NCBI RefSeq assembly: GCF_000585495.1
Contig: NZ_CP007264.1
Location: forward strand, 1,612,001-1,676,000
Origin: Thermococcus nautili
GTDB taxonomy: Archaea; Methanobacteriota_B; Thermococci; Thermococcales; Thermococcaceae
Direction of reading: 5' to 3'
DNA: 64,000 nt
Shown: positions 17,866 to 26,668 of the stretch, in pieces
How positions within the stretch are numbered: the stretch's first letter is position 1
Layout: each line of letters starts with the position of its first letter
The notes under the pieces: model-generated
What the model was told of the DNA's origin: nothing
What the model saw: only the letters and a program-made list of their open reading frames with translations
Database searches by the model: none
Translations under genes and position numbers: made by a program

Positions 17866-20763
17866 ATGAAACGAGGGCTGGGAGTGTTGATTATCGGAAT
17901 AATGTTAGGTGCCCTGGTTTATGGGGCAATGGTATCGACACCGATGGTTCTGGCGAATGAAGTCAACGGGGACAAAGCGTACGATGACTTCTGGAGAATT
18001 CTCAACGATGAGGCTTACCTTGTCGTCGCCTTCAACGAGAGCCTCTACAGCGGCAATCCCAACGCAACCCTTGCCCAAAAGCTAATAGAGAACTCCCGCC
18101 AGGGCGAGCTTAACTCAGCAAACATCTCGGCCCAAATCTGGCTCGCGCTTGAGGAGCTTAAAAAATCTGGAGTACAACTATACTATTCCGCCGATGAACT
18201 TAGGAAGATGGCCGAGGAGATAAAGAAGAACGGCCTCCCGGCCGAAACGGTAAACGAACTGAAAGCCCAGGGCTGGACAGATGATGAAATCAAGGCACTT
18301 GAGGAGTACATTGCCAAGAACGCGGATAACATAACCTCGGGCTTTGACATGGGACGTTTCCTCACCAACTTTTCACAGGCCTTCGTGATGGTCGGCTTCA
18401 AGTACGCTGACTACGAAACCTGGGCATTGGAGAAGTGGAAGTGGCCTAATGCCGCTAAGTCCCGTGAAGATGCAATGAGAATCTACGGAAGCGCCAAGAG
18501 GCAAATAGTTCCTGACCTTTCGGACCAGTGGTCGGAGTTTTACCATGCCTACCTCTCAGGTGATGTTGGCGGAATGTCATCAGCCCTCGATTCCCTTGCG
18601 AAGGGTATGGATTCAATTCTCATTCACTCTAAGTGGACTGCAGTAAGGGATGGAGGTCTAATTTACTTGAGCGGGGATGTAAAGTCCGGCAGTTACTACT
18701 GGCCCACTGCCGTTGAGGCTTACAGACAACTTCGCAGGGTTTACGTTTTGGTCAATGCCATGAAACTCGGGAACAACAATCTAGACGTTAAGGCAATGCT
18801 CAACAGGGAAGTTGCCGAGCTCAAGGATGCTCTGGTGGTGTACTCTAAGACCATCTCCGAATGGAAATTTAGACCTCCTGAAAATCCACCGATTATAATA
18901 GACCCCTGCGAGAAAAATCCCCTAAAGTGCAGAACCATTACTTCCGGGAGCTCTGGTAACTCAGATTATCCCCTAGTCGGTTCTATTTCTAATTTGCAGA
19001 CCTCCCGCTTAACTTCTGACTACGATATTGCCCTTGATGTGAACAGCAACTACGGCTACATCTCCATAAAAAACGTGAGCGTCGTCGTTGATGACGTTAC
19101 CTCAACAAAGGCCACTTACCATATCGAGGTCTCCTTCAGGGCCGAGCACAACGCTGTTTCCGACGTTAAAATAAACCTCACAGATTCCAGTGGAAGTGAC
19201 TCAGTTAAATACTCGATGGTTCATCCCGATGATGGCACTAGATTGTGGAAGAGCAAGAAGTTCACGGTTAACTTCAACGGAAAAACACAGGTTACCGTAA
19301 GCGGAACCGTTAAAATCAGCTACCTTTCAACTCCCACACCGCTTCCGATGTCAAACCCCTCACAGCCAACCGTTTCGTCCTCTAGCTCAAGTTCCGATGT
19401 CCAGGTTGCTGTAAAAAGTTACTCCAAAACTATAACAGCAAACCTTAGTATTGGCCCCTCTAAGGTGTTCTTTGAGATAGTTCCGTCCAAAACAGAGATA
19501 ACCGAGGGGTCTTCGGTGTCCTTCACAATCAAAATCAGGAACGAGAATGATGTGCCGATTTCGGGTCAGTGGAGCTTTCACGCTTCCTACAAGGACAGCA
19601 GTTACAAAACCCACTCCTTTGACAGGAGTGGCTCCGTTACAGTCCAGGCCCACGACACGGTGAGCATCTCAGTTGGTCCAGTGGTATACCCTGTTCATGG
19701 AACCTACGGTTATTCGGGAATCTTTAAGTTTGGGCCCAATCTGATGTACTCAAGGGATAACAGTAGTGAGATAGTTGTCGTTGCTAGTTCCGGCACTCCA
19801 TCGCCTTCGCCTACTCCGTCCGCGGGGAGCCTTAGGATAGTCAGCGTATCTCCTGAGCCTGCCCATCCGAAGGCGGGTGATACCGTTAAGTTTAACGTTA
19901 AGATTGACAGCAGTTATTCGAGCACTCAGAGGGCCCTGGTTAAGCTGTACATTGATGATGAGCTTAAGGATTCGAAAGAACTTAACGTTGGTACCTCTGG
20001 CGCTTCGGTGACTCTGCACTGGCTTGCCGTTGCTGGGGAGCATTCTTACACTGTTAAGGTTTACAGGCTCGTGAATGGGCAGGAGCTGTGGGAGGACTCG
20101 CGGAGTGGGAAGATTAATATTATCTCCGGTTCTAATACCAGTCATGTTGAGATAATATCCATTGAATGTCCCGAGAAAGTCAGTATTCCTGGAGAGCTAT
20201 GGTGTTCAGTGATTGTGAACAATCCTTTAAGTGCCAACATTGATGTTACTGCTAGGATTAGAATGGACGGAGAGTTAATTGATTTAAGTAGAACTCTAGG
20301 CAATACCAATCCCACGCTAAACCCTGGAAGGAAGGAGTTTCGTATTGGAGTCAACATAAACAACGATTTAGCTCAGAATGAATTCAATTATGGCAGTTTT
20401 CTTGATTTTTTGGATTCAGAAATTGTAACAAAAGAGAACTGTGGACACAGAGTTTCAAAATGCCAAGTTTTTAAATGGCTTCCCACTCCACATGCTTTCA
20501 GCATCGAGATCTACAATGACAACCAGCTTTTAGATTCAACCGAAACAACAGTAACACTAACTTACGGAAACTATTATGAGAAGAAATTTATGGAATATTA
20601 TGTAGCTCCCTTGGCGTCTGGAGCCACTGCTGGGGCCGCAACAGCATTAGCAGAAGTAAGCGTCAGTGCTGGCATTAGTGCTGCAAAGGTTACCGCGATA
20701 ACAAGTGTAATAGTGGAAGTGTACAACATACTTAAGCAACATTTGGGGGGTGATTCAAATTAG
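17866..20763 (+). CDS. Large multi-domain surface protein
   Basis: The 965-residue protein begins with a signal peptide (cleavage near VLANEVNG) and a helical region to about residue 340. A Cys pair (DPCEKNPLKC) follows, then several Ig-like beta domains separated by Ser/Thr/Pro linkers (TPTPLPMSNPSQ; TPSPSPTPSAGS). The domain starting RIVSVSPEPAHPKAGDTVKF looks like a CARDB adhesion-type module. A hydrophobic Gly/Ala-rich segment near the C-terminus (ASGATAGAATALAEVSVSAG) may anchor it. From about base 20130 on, the DNA turns clearly AT-rich, so the last 200 residues may come from elsewhere. The stop overlaps the start of the small gene at 20750. Binding or adhesion is likely; the target is unknown. 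Confidence 0.8.
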   Translation: MKRGLGVLIIGIMLGALVYGAMVSTPMVLANEVNGDKAYDDFWRILNDEAYLVVAFNESLYSGNPNATLAQKLIENSRQGELNSANISAQIWLALEELKKSGVQLYYSADELRKMAEEIKKNGLPAETVNELKAQGWTDDEIKALEEYIAKNADNITSGFDMGRFLTNFSQAFVMVGFKYADYETWALEKWKWPNAAKSREDAMRIYGSAKRQIVPDLSDQWSEFYHAYLSGDVGGMSSALDSLAKGMDSILIHSKWTAVRDGGLIYLSGDVKSGSYYWPTAVEAYRQLRRVYVLVNAMKLGNNNLDVKAMLNREVAELKDALVVYSKTISEWKFRPPENPPIIIDPCEKNPLKCRTITSGSSGNSDYPLVGSISNLQTSRLTSDYDIALDVNSNYGYISIKNVSVVVDDVTSTKATYHIEVSFRAEHNAVSDVKINLTDSSGSDSVKYSMVHPDDGTRLWKSKKFTVNFNGKTQVTVSGTVKISYLSTPTPLPMSNPSQPTVSSSSSSSDVQVAVKSYSKTITANLSIGPSKVFFEIVPSKTEITEGSSVSFTIKIRNENDVPISGQWSFHASYKDSSYKTHSFDRSGSVTVQAHDTVSISVGPVVYPVHGTYGYSGIFKFGPNLMYSRDNSSEIVVVASSGTPSPSPTPSAGSLRIVSVSPEPAHPKAGDTVKFNVKIDSSYSSTQRALVKLYIDDELKDSKELNVGTSGASVTLHWLAVAGEHSYTVKVYRLVNGQELWEDSRSGKINIISGSNTSHVEIISIECPEKVSIPGELWCSVIVNNPLSANIDVTARIRMDGELIDLSRTLGNTNPTLNPGRKEFRIGVNINNDLAQNEFNYGSFLDFLDSEIVTKENCGHRVSKCQVFKWLPTPHAFSIEIYNDNQLLDSTETTVTLTYGNYYEKKFMEYYVAPLASGATAGAATALAEVSVSAGISAAKVTAITSVIVEVYNILKQHLGGDSN

Positions 20764-21028
20764 GATAAGAGTGTATCTCTTAATTTTCTTTTCAGTATTC
20801 TTTCTTGAAAGTGTTTTCTGGGGAAATATAGTTGATGGTTTAATCCCGGCGTTTTTAAGTATTCTTGTTATTTACTTCCTTGATTCCAAGGGGAAGATTA
20901 AACGTCCATTATTGCGGTTTAAGGAACCATACATCATCGGGAACTCAACCGAAATCGAATACCTGACCCCAGAAGAACTGGAGAGAAGACTACAGAACGG
21001 AAAAGGGAACAAAAACCATAAGCCGTAG
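20750..21028 (+). CDS. Small membrane protein of the KEPYIIG family
   Basis: The 92-residue protein has two hydrophobic segments (residues 8-25 and 31-46) and a cytoplasmic tail with KEPYIIGNSTEIEYLTPEELERR. The tail is shared with the protein at 34452-34673, so the two are paralogues. GTG at 20750 overlaps the stop of the surface-protein gene (14 bp); GTG at 20771 is a possible later start. I do not recognise the family. The overlap suggests co-production with the surface protein. Confidence 0.65.
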   Translation: MIQIRIRVYLLIFFSVFFLESVFWGNIVDGLIPAFLSILVIYFLDSKGKIKRPLLRFKEPYIIGNSTEIEYLTPEELERRLQNGKGNKNHKP

Positions 21029-21353
21029 TGGGGACTCTAAAGTAGTTATCCCCTGTTGACAGTCAAGACGGAAGCACGAATGGGTGGTGGAAATCTTGGA
21101 AGATGTGAAACTTAGGAATTCAGGGAGCGGGGAATTGATATTTTGAAACATTAATGTTAGAGAAGACCATCAGTCGTTTGCCGGGATTGGGCTTAACTGA
21201 GGCTATCTTTTTAGTTGTGCTGTATGTTGGAATCATAGCTTAGCTCTTAGAAGTCTTTTATCCCTGAGTTTATGAAGCTGAAAATGGTAACTCACACAAT
21301 TTAGAGGAATAATTTATTAATTGCCATGTGTTAAAATCGTGGGGTGGTGATTA
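21029..21353. other. Intergenic stretch with a possible gene remnant
   Basis: No complete gene is visible. A 29-codon frame at 21154-21243 (MLEKTISRLPGLGLTEAIFL...) reads like the start or end of a membrane protein but has no ribosome binding site. TTTATTAATTG before 21354 may hold the next gene's promoter. The rest looks like decayed sequence between two small membrane genes. Confidence 0.35.
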
Positions 21354-21722
21354 GTGGGCAACCTCACGTTCAAGGTACTCCTCCTGCTTCCCCTGTACCT
21401 CTTATCAATGGAGGCCCTTATTCACATCTATGCCCAAAGCTTTGATTTTTCGTTTGTTGTTATACTCTTGATGCTCCTGCTCTGGAGCGTTGAAGTCTGG
21501 TGGATATTTAAGAACGGAAGTGAGGCCATGCCCCTTTCGGTGTTGTTAGTGAGCGCCTTTGTTGCTTTTTATCTGAGCTATGTGGTTGATAAGCCCCTCA
21601 AACTCAGTGTTTACGGAAAAAACGCCCTGTGGGCCTTTCTCTATGCCTATGCAATCAGGGATGGTTACCTGAGGTCATTGAAAGAAGCGGGTGAGAACGC
21701 CTCGATGGCTGGACAGGGATAA
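21354..21722 (+). CDS. Small integral membrane protein, unknown
   Basis: The 122-residue protein has about four membrane segments and no polar motif of note. GTG at 21354 follows GGGTGGTGATTA, a good ribosome binding site. The tail ends in a short charged stretch (RDGYLRSLKEAGENA). The next gene downstream, a broken membrane protein, is 28 bp away and may once have shared an operon. I do not recognise the family. Confidence 0.65.
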   Translation: MGNLTFKVLLLLPLYLLSMEALIHIYAQSFDFSFVVILLMLLLWSVEVWWIFKNGSEAMPLSVLLVSAFVAFYLSYVVDKPLKLSVYGKNALWAFLYAYAIRDGYLRSLKEAGENASMAGQG

Positions 21723-21750
21723 TGACGTACTAAAACCGGGAGGTGAGTGA

Positions 21751-22280
21751 ATGAACTGCCCCGACCCTGATAGAGTCTTTCTCGTTGCGATACTCTACAA
21801 CCTACTCCTGATTCCAATTGCGATTGTCTTATCTTCTGTCTTCAACGTTTCGGCCAACTGGGCTTTTGTCCTCTTCAACGTGATTATGCTTACCCTCGCC
21901 CTGATTTCAACGACTCCCGGCAGAATTCCCGATTCGACGGTGATGAACTCCTTTTCACTCCCGTTTATGTTCTCGCGCTCTTGGAGTCCTTCGTCCTCAA
22001 CTGGAGTGACCTGACGATTTATACCCTCGCACTCTGGGGTGCTCTCCTCGGTGTTTCATCGGGGATTATCGCGTGAATTGTTAGGGACACCGTTGTTTCA
22101 AGCGAGAAAGCGGAGAAAGTCTTTTACTCAGTTCTCATTGTTCTCTCGTGGCTCTTTTTTTACAGGTCACCTCTCGTTGCGCTCTCATACACTCTCTACG
22201 CGGTCTATGCCTGCTCGGCTCCGAGGGAACTTCTATGGGGTGTACGGAGGAACGATAAGATTATTTATGGATTACTCTGA
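21751..22280 (+). pseudogene. Broken membrane-protein gene (frameshift plus in-frame stop)
   Basis: The ATG at 21751 follows GGGAGGTGAGTGA and opens a hydrophobic protein. Its reading ends in unlike sequence after about residue 60. From about 21930 a second frame continues in the same style (DELLFTPVYVLALLESFVLNW..., LALWGALLGVSSGIIA). It meets a TGA at 22074-22076, then runs on as IVRDTVVSSEKAEKVFYSVLIVLSWLFFY...RELLWGVRRND to a stop at 22278-22280. One frameshift and one nonsense codon explain all of it. Joined, it would be about 175 residues with about five membrane segments. The family is not recognised. Confidence 0.7.
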
Positions 22281-22397
22281 GGTGGACCTTGGAAAAAGCG
22301 CTCTCCGCGATTTTCCTGCCGATGCCTGGGGGTGGAAGAAATAAACCTGCCCAGCAACCCTTTTTAACTTCCTCTCCAACTTTCCCCGGTGGTCGAG

Positions 22398-22664
22398 ATG
22401 AAGGTTACCGTTCGCTACTTCGCCCGCTACCGCTCCCTCGTCGGCAAGAGCGAGGAGGAACTTGAGGTCCCCGACGGGATAACGGTGCGGGAGCTTATAG
22501 AAATCCTCAAGGAGAGGCACCCAGTTCTCAAGAACGAGGTCTTCGCCGAGGACGATGACTTGGCCGACGTCAACGTCTCGCGGAATGGTCGCTACGTCCG
22601 CTTCGACGAGATTCTGAGGGACGGGGATATAGTTGCGATATTCCCCCCTGTGAGCGGTGGTTGA
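22398..22664 (+). CDS. MoaD/ThiS-like sulfur-carrier protein
   Basis: Small subunit of molybdopterin synthase, or a related sulfur carrier. The 88-residue beta-grasp protein ends in PPVSGG. The C-terminal Gly-Gly is the part adenylated and thiocarboxylated by the E1-like enzyme. The ATG at 22398 has GGTGGTCGAG upstream. It lies directly before the E1-like gene (start 22666) and near moaE. Together they probably supply pterin cofactor for the tungsten or molybdenum formate dehydrogenase at 51.7 kb. Confidence 0.9.
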   Translation: MKVTVRYFARYRSLVGKSEEELEVPDGITVRELIEILKERHPVLKNEVFAEDDDLADVNVSRNGRYVRFDEILRDGDIVAIFPPVSGG

Positions 22665-22665
22665 G

Positions 22666-23364
22666 ATGCTGAGCGAGAGGGAACTGGAAAGATACGACAG
22701 GCAGATAATGATTTTTGGGGAGGAAGGGCAGGAGAAGCTGAAGAGAGCCAAGGTGGCCGTCGTCGGCGTTGGCGGTCTCGGAAGTCCGGTAGCTTATTAC
22801 CTTGCTTCTGCCGGAATCGGGACGCTCCTTCTCATAGACGAGCAGAAGCCCGAGTTAAGCAACCTCAACAGGCAGATACTCCACTGGGAGGAGGATTTAA
22901 ACAAGAACCCCAAGCCCCTCTCGGCGAAGTGGAAGCTTGAGAGGTTTAACTCCGACATAAGGATAGAGACCTTCGTCGGGAAGCTCACGGCGGAGAACGT
23001 TGAGGAAGTCCTTGAAGGCGTTGACGTCATCGTTGACTGCCTCGACAACTTCGAGACGCGCTTTCTTCTCGACGACTACTCGCAGAAAAAGGGTATCCCT
23101 CTTGTTCACGGGGCCGTCGAGGGGACGTTCGGTCAGGTGACGACGATAGTTCCCGGAAAGACGAAGAACCTGCGCGAGATTTTTCCGAGTGTCAGGGAAA
23201 AGAAGGGGAAGTTCCCCATAATCGGGGCAACCGCAGGTGTCGTCGGCTCAATCCAGGCGATGGAGGTCATAAAGCTCCTCACGGGTCTCGGCGAGCCACT
23301 TCTCAACAGGCTCCTCCTCGTGGACCTGGCCTACAACACCTTCGACGTCGTCGAGCTCAGGTAG
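22666..23364 (+). CDS. MoeB/ThiF-type E1-like adenylyltransferase
   Basis: Activates the C-terminus of the MoaD-like carrier by adenylation. The nucleotide loop GVGGLGSPVAYYLASAG is at about residues 33-49, the arginine motif NLNRQILH near 69, and VDCLDNFETR near 127. The 232-residue protein lacks the paired CxxC zinc-binding cysteines of E. coli MoeB, although the fold seems whole. The ATG at 22666 has GGTGGTTGAG upstream and is one base after the carrier gene's stop. It overlaps the convergent lipoprotein gene by 8 bp. Confidence 0.88.
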   Translation: MLSERELERYDRQIMIFGEEGQEKLKRAKVAVVGVGGLGSPVAYYLASAGIGTLLLIDEQKPELSNLNRQILHWEEDLNKNPKPLSAKWKLERFNSDIRIETFVGKLTAENVEEVLEGVDVIVDCLDNFETRFLLDDYSQKKGIPLVHGAVEGTFGQVTTIVPGKTKNLREIFPSVREKKGKFPIIGATAGVVGSIQAMEVIKLLTGLGEPLLNRLLLVDLAYNTFDVVELR

Positions 23365-24169
23365 ACGGCGCCTTCACGTCCTCCTTTTTGTTGACCGAGG
23401 TTATTCTTATGGTTCCCTTCCAGAGGCCCCTTTCCGTGACCTTGATTTCCCCACCGATGCCGTTCGTGGTCGTCGTCGCGAGGATTCCGTAGGTGAGCTT
23501 CATTCCCGTGAAGCCCTTCTCCGTGAAGTACAGCTCGGCCGTTGCGTCGGTCACCGTGGTGTTCATCTCCGGCGTTGTGAAGTAGAGCCCCGCCAGCGGG
23601 AGGATGAGCTCCTCCGGAACGGAATACACCAGGACGAGGGTGCCGTTTTCTGTGTAGTTGCCCACCGGCTTGAGCTTCAGCAGTTCCCTCGCGAGAGAAA
23701 CGGGGTTGACACGCCAGAAGGCGGTGTTGTTCTCAACAGTCACGTTTCCGAAGTTCTCAACGTAAACCTTCTTTCCGATTACAACCCAGGTCGTGTTAAG
23801 GGTCACGTTATCGGGCAGCGTGGTCGTCCTCGTCTGTATTCTTGCCTTCATCCCATCGAGGTCGACGTATCCCCTCTCCTCTATGACGAGGCTGACGTTG
23901 GTCTGCTGGGTTATGTTGCCGGCCGTCATGTTTATCCTGAGTTCAACGCTCGCGTTTTCGGTGTATGTGTACTGTTTTATCTCCTGAAGTGCCTGGAACG
24001 GGTTAATCGATGTTTTCTCAGCGGATGTGGCCGTCGACGTAACGCTTGAGGTGCTTTGGGTTGAGCCGGTCTGGGATGCGGTTGGAGACTGAGTTTGAGG
24101 GGTGGTTCCTCCAATGCATCCAGCGGAGATTGCGATGAGTACCAGCAGTAGCACAGTGAGTTTCCTCAT
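23357..24169 (-). CDS. Lipoprotein of unknown function
   Basis: A signal peptide with lipobox (ISAGC, Cys at about residue 18) is followed by a Ser/Thr/Gln-rich linker to about residue 55, then a beta-rich extracellular domain with many glycosylation-type N-x-S/T sites. The pattern (YVDLDGMKARIQTRT..., VENFGNVTVENNTAFWRV) resembles bacterial and archaeal lipoproteins with a LolA/LppX-like fold, but I cannot name the family with confidence. The ATG at 24169 is the start. It is divergent from moaE, and both run from an intergenic region of about 70 bp. Confidence 0.78.
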   Translation of the reverse strand: MRKLTVLLLVLIAISAGCIGGTTPQTQSPTASQTGSTQSTSSVTSTATSAEKTSINPFQALQEIKQYTYTENASVELRINMTAGNITQQTNVSLVIEERGYVDLDGMKARIQTRTTTLPDNVTLNTTWVVIGKKVYVENFGNVTVENNTAFWRVNPVSLARELLKLKPVGNYTENGTLVLVYSVPEELILPLAGLYFTTPEMNTTVTDATAELYFTEKGFTGMKLTYGILATTTTNGIGGEIKVTERGLWKGTIRITSVNKKEDVKAPST

Positions 24170-24238
24170 GCCCTCACCCCTCCCCGCTCAGAGATGAAAA
24201 CTTTAAACCTTCCGGAGGTACTCCCTTAGGTGGTCGTC

Positions 24239-24664
24239 GTGAAGGTTAGACTGACGAAGGAACCCTTCAGCGTTGATGAGGCGATAAAGCTCCTCCGCGT
24301 CCCGGAGAGCGGGGCCTACGTTGTCTTTCTCGGCCAGGTCAGGAACGAGAGTCACGGGAAGAAGGTTCACAAGCTCATTTACGAGGCCTACCCTGAGATG
24401 GCTGAGGCAGAGATGGCCAGAATAAGGGAGGAGGCGCTGTCGCGTTTCCCGATTCTCGACATGCTAATATGGCACCGCTACGGTGAGTTGCCCGTTGGTG
24501 AGGACACGATTCTCATAGTGGCCAGCGCGAAGCACAGGAAGGAAGCTTTTGAGGCCTGTTCGTGGGCGATAGACGAGGTCAAGAAACGGGTCCCCGTGTG
24601 GAAGCGTGAAGTTACCGACGAGGGAACCTTCTGGATTGAGGGTGACAGGCAGATTCCCGAATGA
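24239..24664 (+). CDS. moaE: Molybdopterin synthase large subunit
   Basis: Transfers sulfur from thiocarboxylated MoaD to cyclic pyranopterin monophosphate. The 141-residue protein has the family blocks YVVFLGQVRNESHG, LIYEAYPEMAE, WHRYGELPVGE and ASAKHRKEAF with the conserved lysine. VPVWKREV contains the second catalytic lysine. GTG at 24239 follows AGGTGGTCGTC; a GTG at 24230 is part of the ribosome binding site. A T-run (24668-24678) marks its end. It belongs with the MoaD- and MoeB-like genes at 22.4-23.4 kb. Confidence 0.94.
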   Translation: MKVRLTKEPFSVDEAIKLLRVPESGAYVVFLGQVRNESHGKKVHKLIYEAYPEMAEAEMARIREEALSRFPILDMLIWHRYGELPVGEDTILIVASAKHRKEAFEACSWAIDEVKKRVPVWKREVTDEGTFWIEGDRQIPE

Positions 24665-24720
24665 CTTTTCCGTTTTTTGCATACTATCTTGAATGGTTAG
24701 CAAAATCCGAATAGAAAAAG

Positions 24721-24728
24721 TATAAATA
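24721..24728 (+). promoter_or_regulatory. TATA box of the SPASM gene
   Basis: TATAAATA lies 33-40 nt before the ATG at 24761 and decides that start. The other ATG (24728) touches this TATA box and could not be in the message. Confidence 0.7.
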
Positions 24729-24760
24729 TGGTTTTTCCTACCGTTCTATGGTGGGCGGTA

Positions 24761-25687
24761 ATGGAGAGGGCTGTTCATGCAGGTTCGGTGTTTCAAACCA
24801 TTCCGACTCAGTCGGTGGTTAGTGTCGCCAAGCCCCCGTGGTCAAGTAAGAACCACAACGGTAAGCTCGAGAGGCTCATCCTTCAGATTGGCGCCGGTAA
24901 GGGGAAGTTCTCAGAGGTTGGAGGAATCCCCAGGTCCATCGGTTGCATTGGTAACAACAGGTTCATCCTCCGCAGGGAGCCGATGAGCCTTGAGAGAATG
25001 AAGGAGCTAATCCTTGAGTTCAGGAAACTCGGCGGAAAGGAACTCTGGCTGACCAACTACGACAACGTCGAGACACTTCTGGCCCTTGCAGTGTTCGCGA
25101 GTGAGCTTGAGTTCCCGGAGGTCTATGCCGTCGTCCTCATAGACGACCTTGACAAGGTTACGCCCATTGAAGGCGTCAACTTCATTGCGGAACTCAGCTA
25201 TCCGGAGCACACCCTCGACGAGCTCTCGGCGTACCCCTGGCTCCACGGCGCCCTCGTCGTCGTTCCTCCTGAAGAGCTCCGCGCCGGTTCGTTCCTCGGC
25301 AACTTCAACGGTGAGGTCTACCTGGACGTTCTCTTCCCGGGTTCGGCCAGGGGACTCAACTTCAACGTCATCGAGCTTCGCAGAATCTACAATCCCAGCA
25401 CCGAGCGCTACCACGACTGCCTTGCCGGAACCGTCGCCGTTACTGCCGAGGGCTACGTTCTGCCCTGCCCGCTCCTCAGGAACTACGTGGTGGGTGACCT
25501 CACCAGGATGACCCTCAAGGAGGCCGTCAGGAAGAAGAGGCTGAGGGCGTTCTGGAAGATGACGAAGGACAAGATAGAGGCCTGCTCTACCTGCCCGTTC
25601 AAGTACATCTGCCACGACTGCAGGGCCCTTGAGTACCAGGCGACCGGCGAGATAGACGGCATGGAGTACTGCCCGATGCTCCTCTAA
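24761..25687 (+). CDS. SPASM-domain protein with a radical-SAM-like barrel lacking the cluster cysteines
   Basis: The C-terminal third has the cysteine pattern of a SPASM domain (auxiliary Fe-S clusters): Cys in HDCLAGTVAV, LPCPLL, CSTCPFKYICHDC and YCP. The first 200 residues look like the radical-SAM barrel (ELILEFRKLGGKELWLTNYD). Where CX3CX2C should be there is only GCIGNNRF, with one Cys, so SAM cleavage is not expected. The start is ATG 24761, set by the TATA box at 24721-24728. It may be a partner or scaffold for another maturase, or an electron carrier. It overlaps the convergent regulator gene by 4 bp. Confidence 0.75.
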   Translation: MERAVHAGSVFQTIPTQSVVSVAKPPWSSKNHNGKLERLILQIGAGKGKFSEVGGIPRSIGCIGNNRFILRREPMSLERMKELILEFRKLGGKELWLTNYDNVETLLALAVFASELEFPEVYAVVLIDDLDKVTPIEGVNFIAELSYPEHTLDELSAYPWLHGALVVVPPEELRAGSFLGNFNGEVYLDVLFPGSARGLNFNVIELRRIYNPSTERYHDCLAGTVAVTAEGYVLPCPLLRNYVVGDLTRMTLKEAVRKKRLRAFWKMTKDKIEACSTCPFKYICHDCRALEYQATGEIDGMEYCPMLL

Positions 25688-26604
25688 AACTCAAGGATTG
25701 ACCGGTACCCGCTTCCGTCCTTCTTTACCATCCTCTGGAACGCGGTCTTCTTGTTGTTGTCGTTGAGCTCCTTGAAGGACTGCTCGAAGTACTCAACGAG
25801 GAGCTTCTCAACGTAGGCGCTGAATTCGAGCACCTTTCCGCCCATGTCCTCCCTTGACGAGAAGAACCACTCAAGGAGATAGCCCCTCCCTGGGAGGTAG
25901 CCAACTGAAATCTCGTAGTCCTTGAACTTGTCGAGAACTTCCTCTTTGAGCTCGCTCGCTATTCCAATCACGCCCCTGTCGTGGACGTTCATGTCGACCA
26001 GGGGGAAGAACCCGACGAGGAGTTTCTTCTCCTGAAGTCTGTTTATCATGTACCTTATCGTCGGTCTCGTCTTCCCGAGGCGCTCCGCTATCCTCTTCAT
26101 TGGTGTTCTCGCGTCCCACTTCAGGATGTCCATGAGGATTGCGTAGTCGTAGCTCAGCTCCCAGTCGCCCCACTCCTTGGGCTTCTTCGGCGGGGGATAG
26201 GCCCAGACCTCGTAGTACTCGAAGTCGTCTGAGTACTTGGCGAGCATCTCGTCTATGTCCTTCACCTGGTCCTTCGGGACGTAGAATATCACCGAGAGCC
26301 CGTTTTTGAAGCCGAAGGCAGGATTAACGTAGCCGATGAAGGGGTTCTTGGTCATTCTGAGGGCGACTTCAATCAGTCTATCCGCCGGAACGCTCAGAAA
26401 TCCCACGAAGCTCTTCAGCCCAAGAAGCCTTATGTTGTAGGTCGCGCTCACGACGAGGTACTTGCCGTAGTATCTGTCGTAAATCCTTTTCAACCTGTAG
26501 TAATCCAACCCCTCGGCTGACGCTATCTTCCTGAGGCTTTCGAGGGGGTACTTGCTCAGAAGCTCAACGAGGAACTCTATTTCATCCTCTTTTACACCGC
26601 CCAT
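25684..26604 (-). CDS. Lrp/AsnC-like regulator with duplicated DNA-binding regions
   Basis: The 306-residue protein has helix-turn-helix regions at about residues 5-45 (ESLRKIASAEGLDYYRLKRI) and 155-200 (TPMKRIAERLGKTRPTIRYMINRL), each followed by an alpha/beta part. This is about double the size of a standard Lrp. No known effector residues can be named. The ATG at 26604 follows GGTGGTGCCGATA. Its promoter region is shared with the divergent adenosine-specific kinase gene. Confidence 0.75.
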   Translation of the reverse strand: MGGVKEDEIEFLVELLSKYPLESLRKIASAEGLDYYRLKRIYDRYYGKYLVVSATYNIRLLGLKSFVGFLSVPADRLIEVALRMTKNPFIGYVNPAFGFKNGLSVIFYVPKDQVKDIDEMLAKYSDDFEYYEVWAYPPPKKPKEWGDWELSYDYAILMDILKWDARTPMKRIAERLGKTRPTIRYMINRLQEKKLLVGFFPLVDMNVHDRGVIGIASELKEEVLDKFKDYEISVGYLPGRGYLLEWFFSSREDMGGKVLEFSAYVEKLLVEYFEQSFKELNDNNKKTAFQRMVKKDGSGYRSILEF

Positions 26605-26624
26605 TATCGGCACCACCGGGGCGG

Positions 26625-26668
26625 AAAAAGTTATATCGTTGGAGTATTAAATTCTTCCGGTGGTGCCC
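26625..26668. promoter_or_regulatory. Shared divergent promoter region
   Basis: GTTATATCG (26629-26637), near-palindromic, can serve as TATA element in both directions: for the Lrp-like gene on the minus strand and the kinase gene on the plus strand. GTATTAAAT at 26644 is an alternative for the plus direction. A GGTGGTG ribosome site precedes the ATG at 26669. Confidence 0.4.

Noticed and set aside
24728-24760. Earlier ATG as start of the SPASM protein
   Set aside because: It directly abuts the TATA box and would be upstream of the transcript start.
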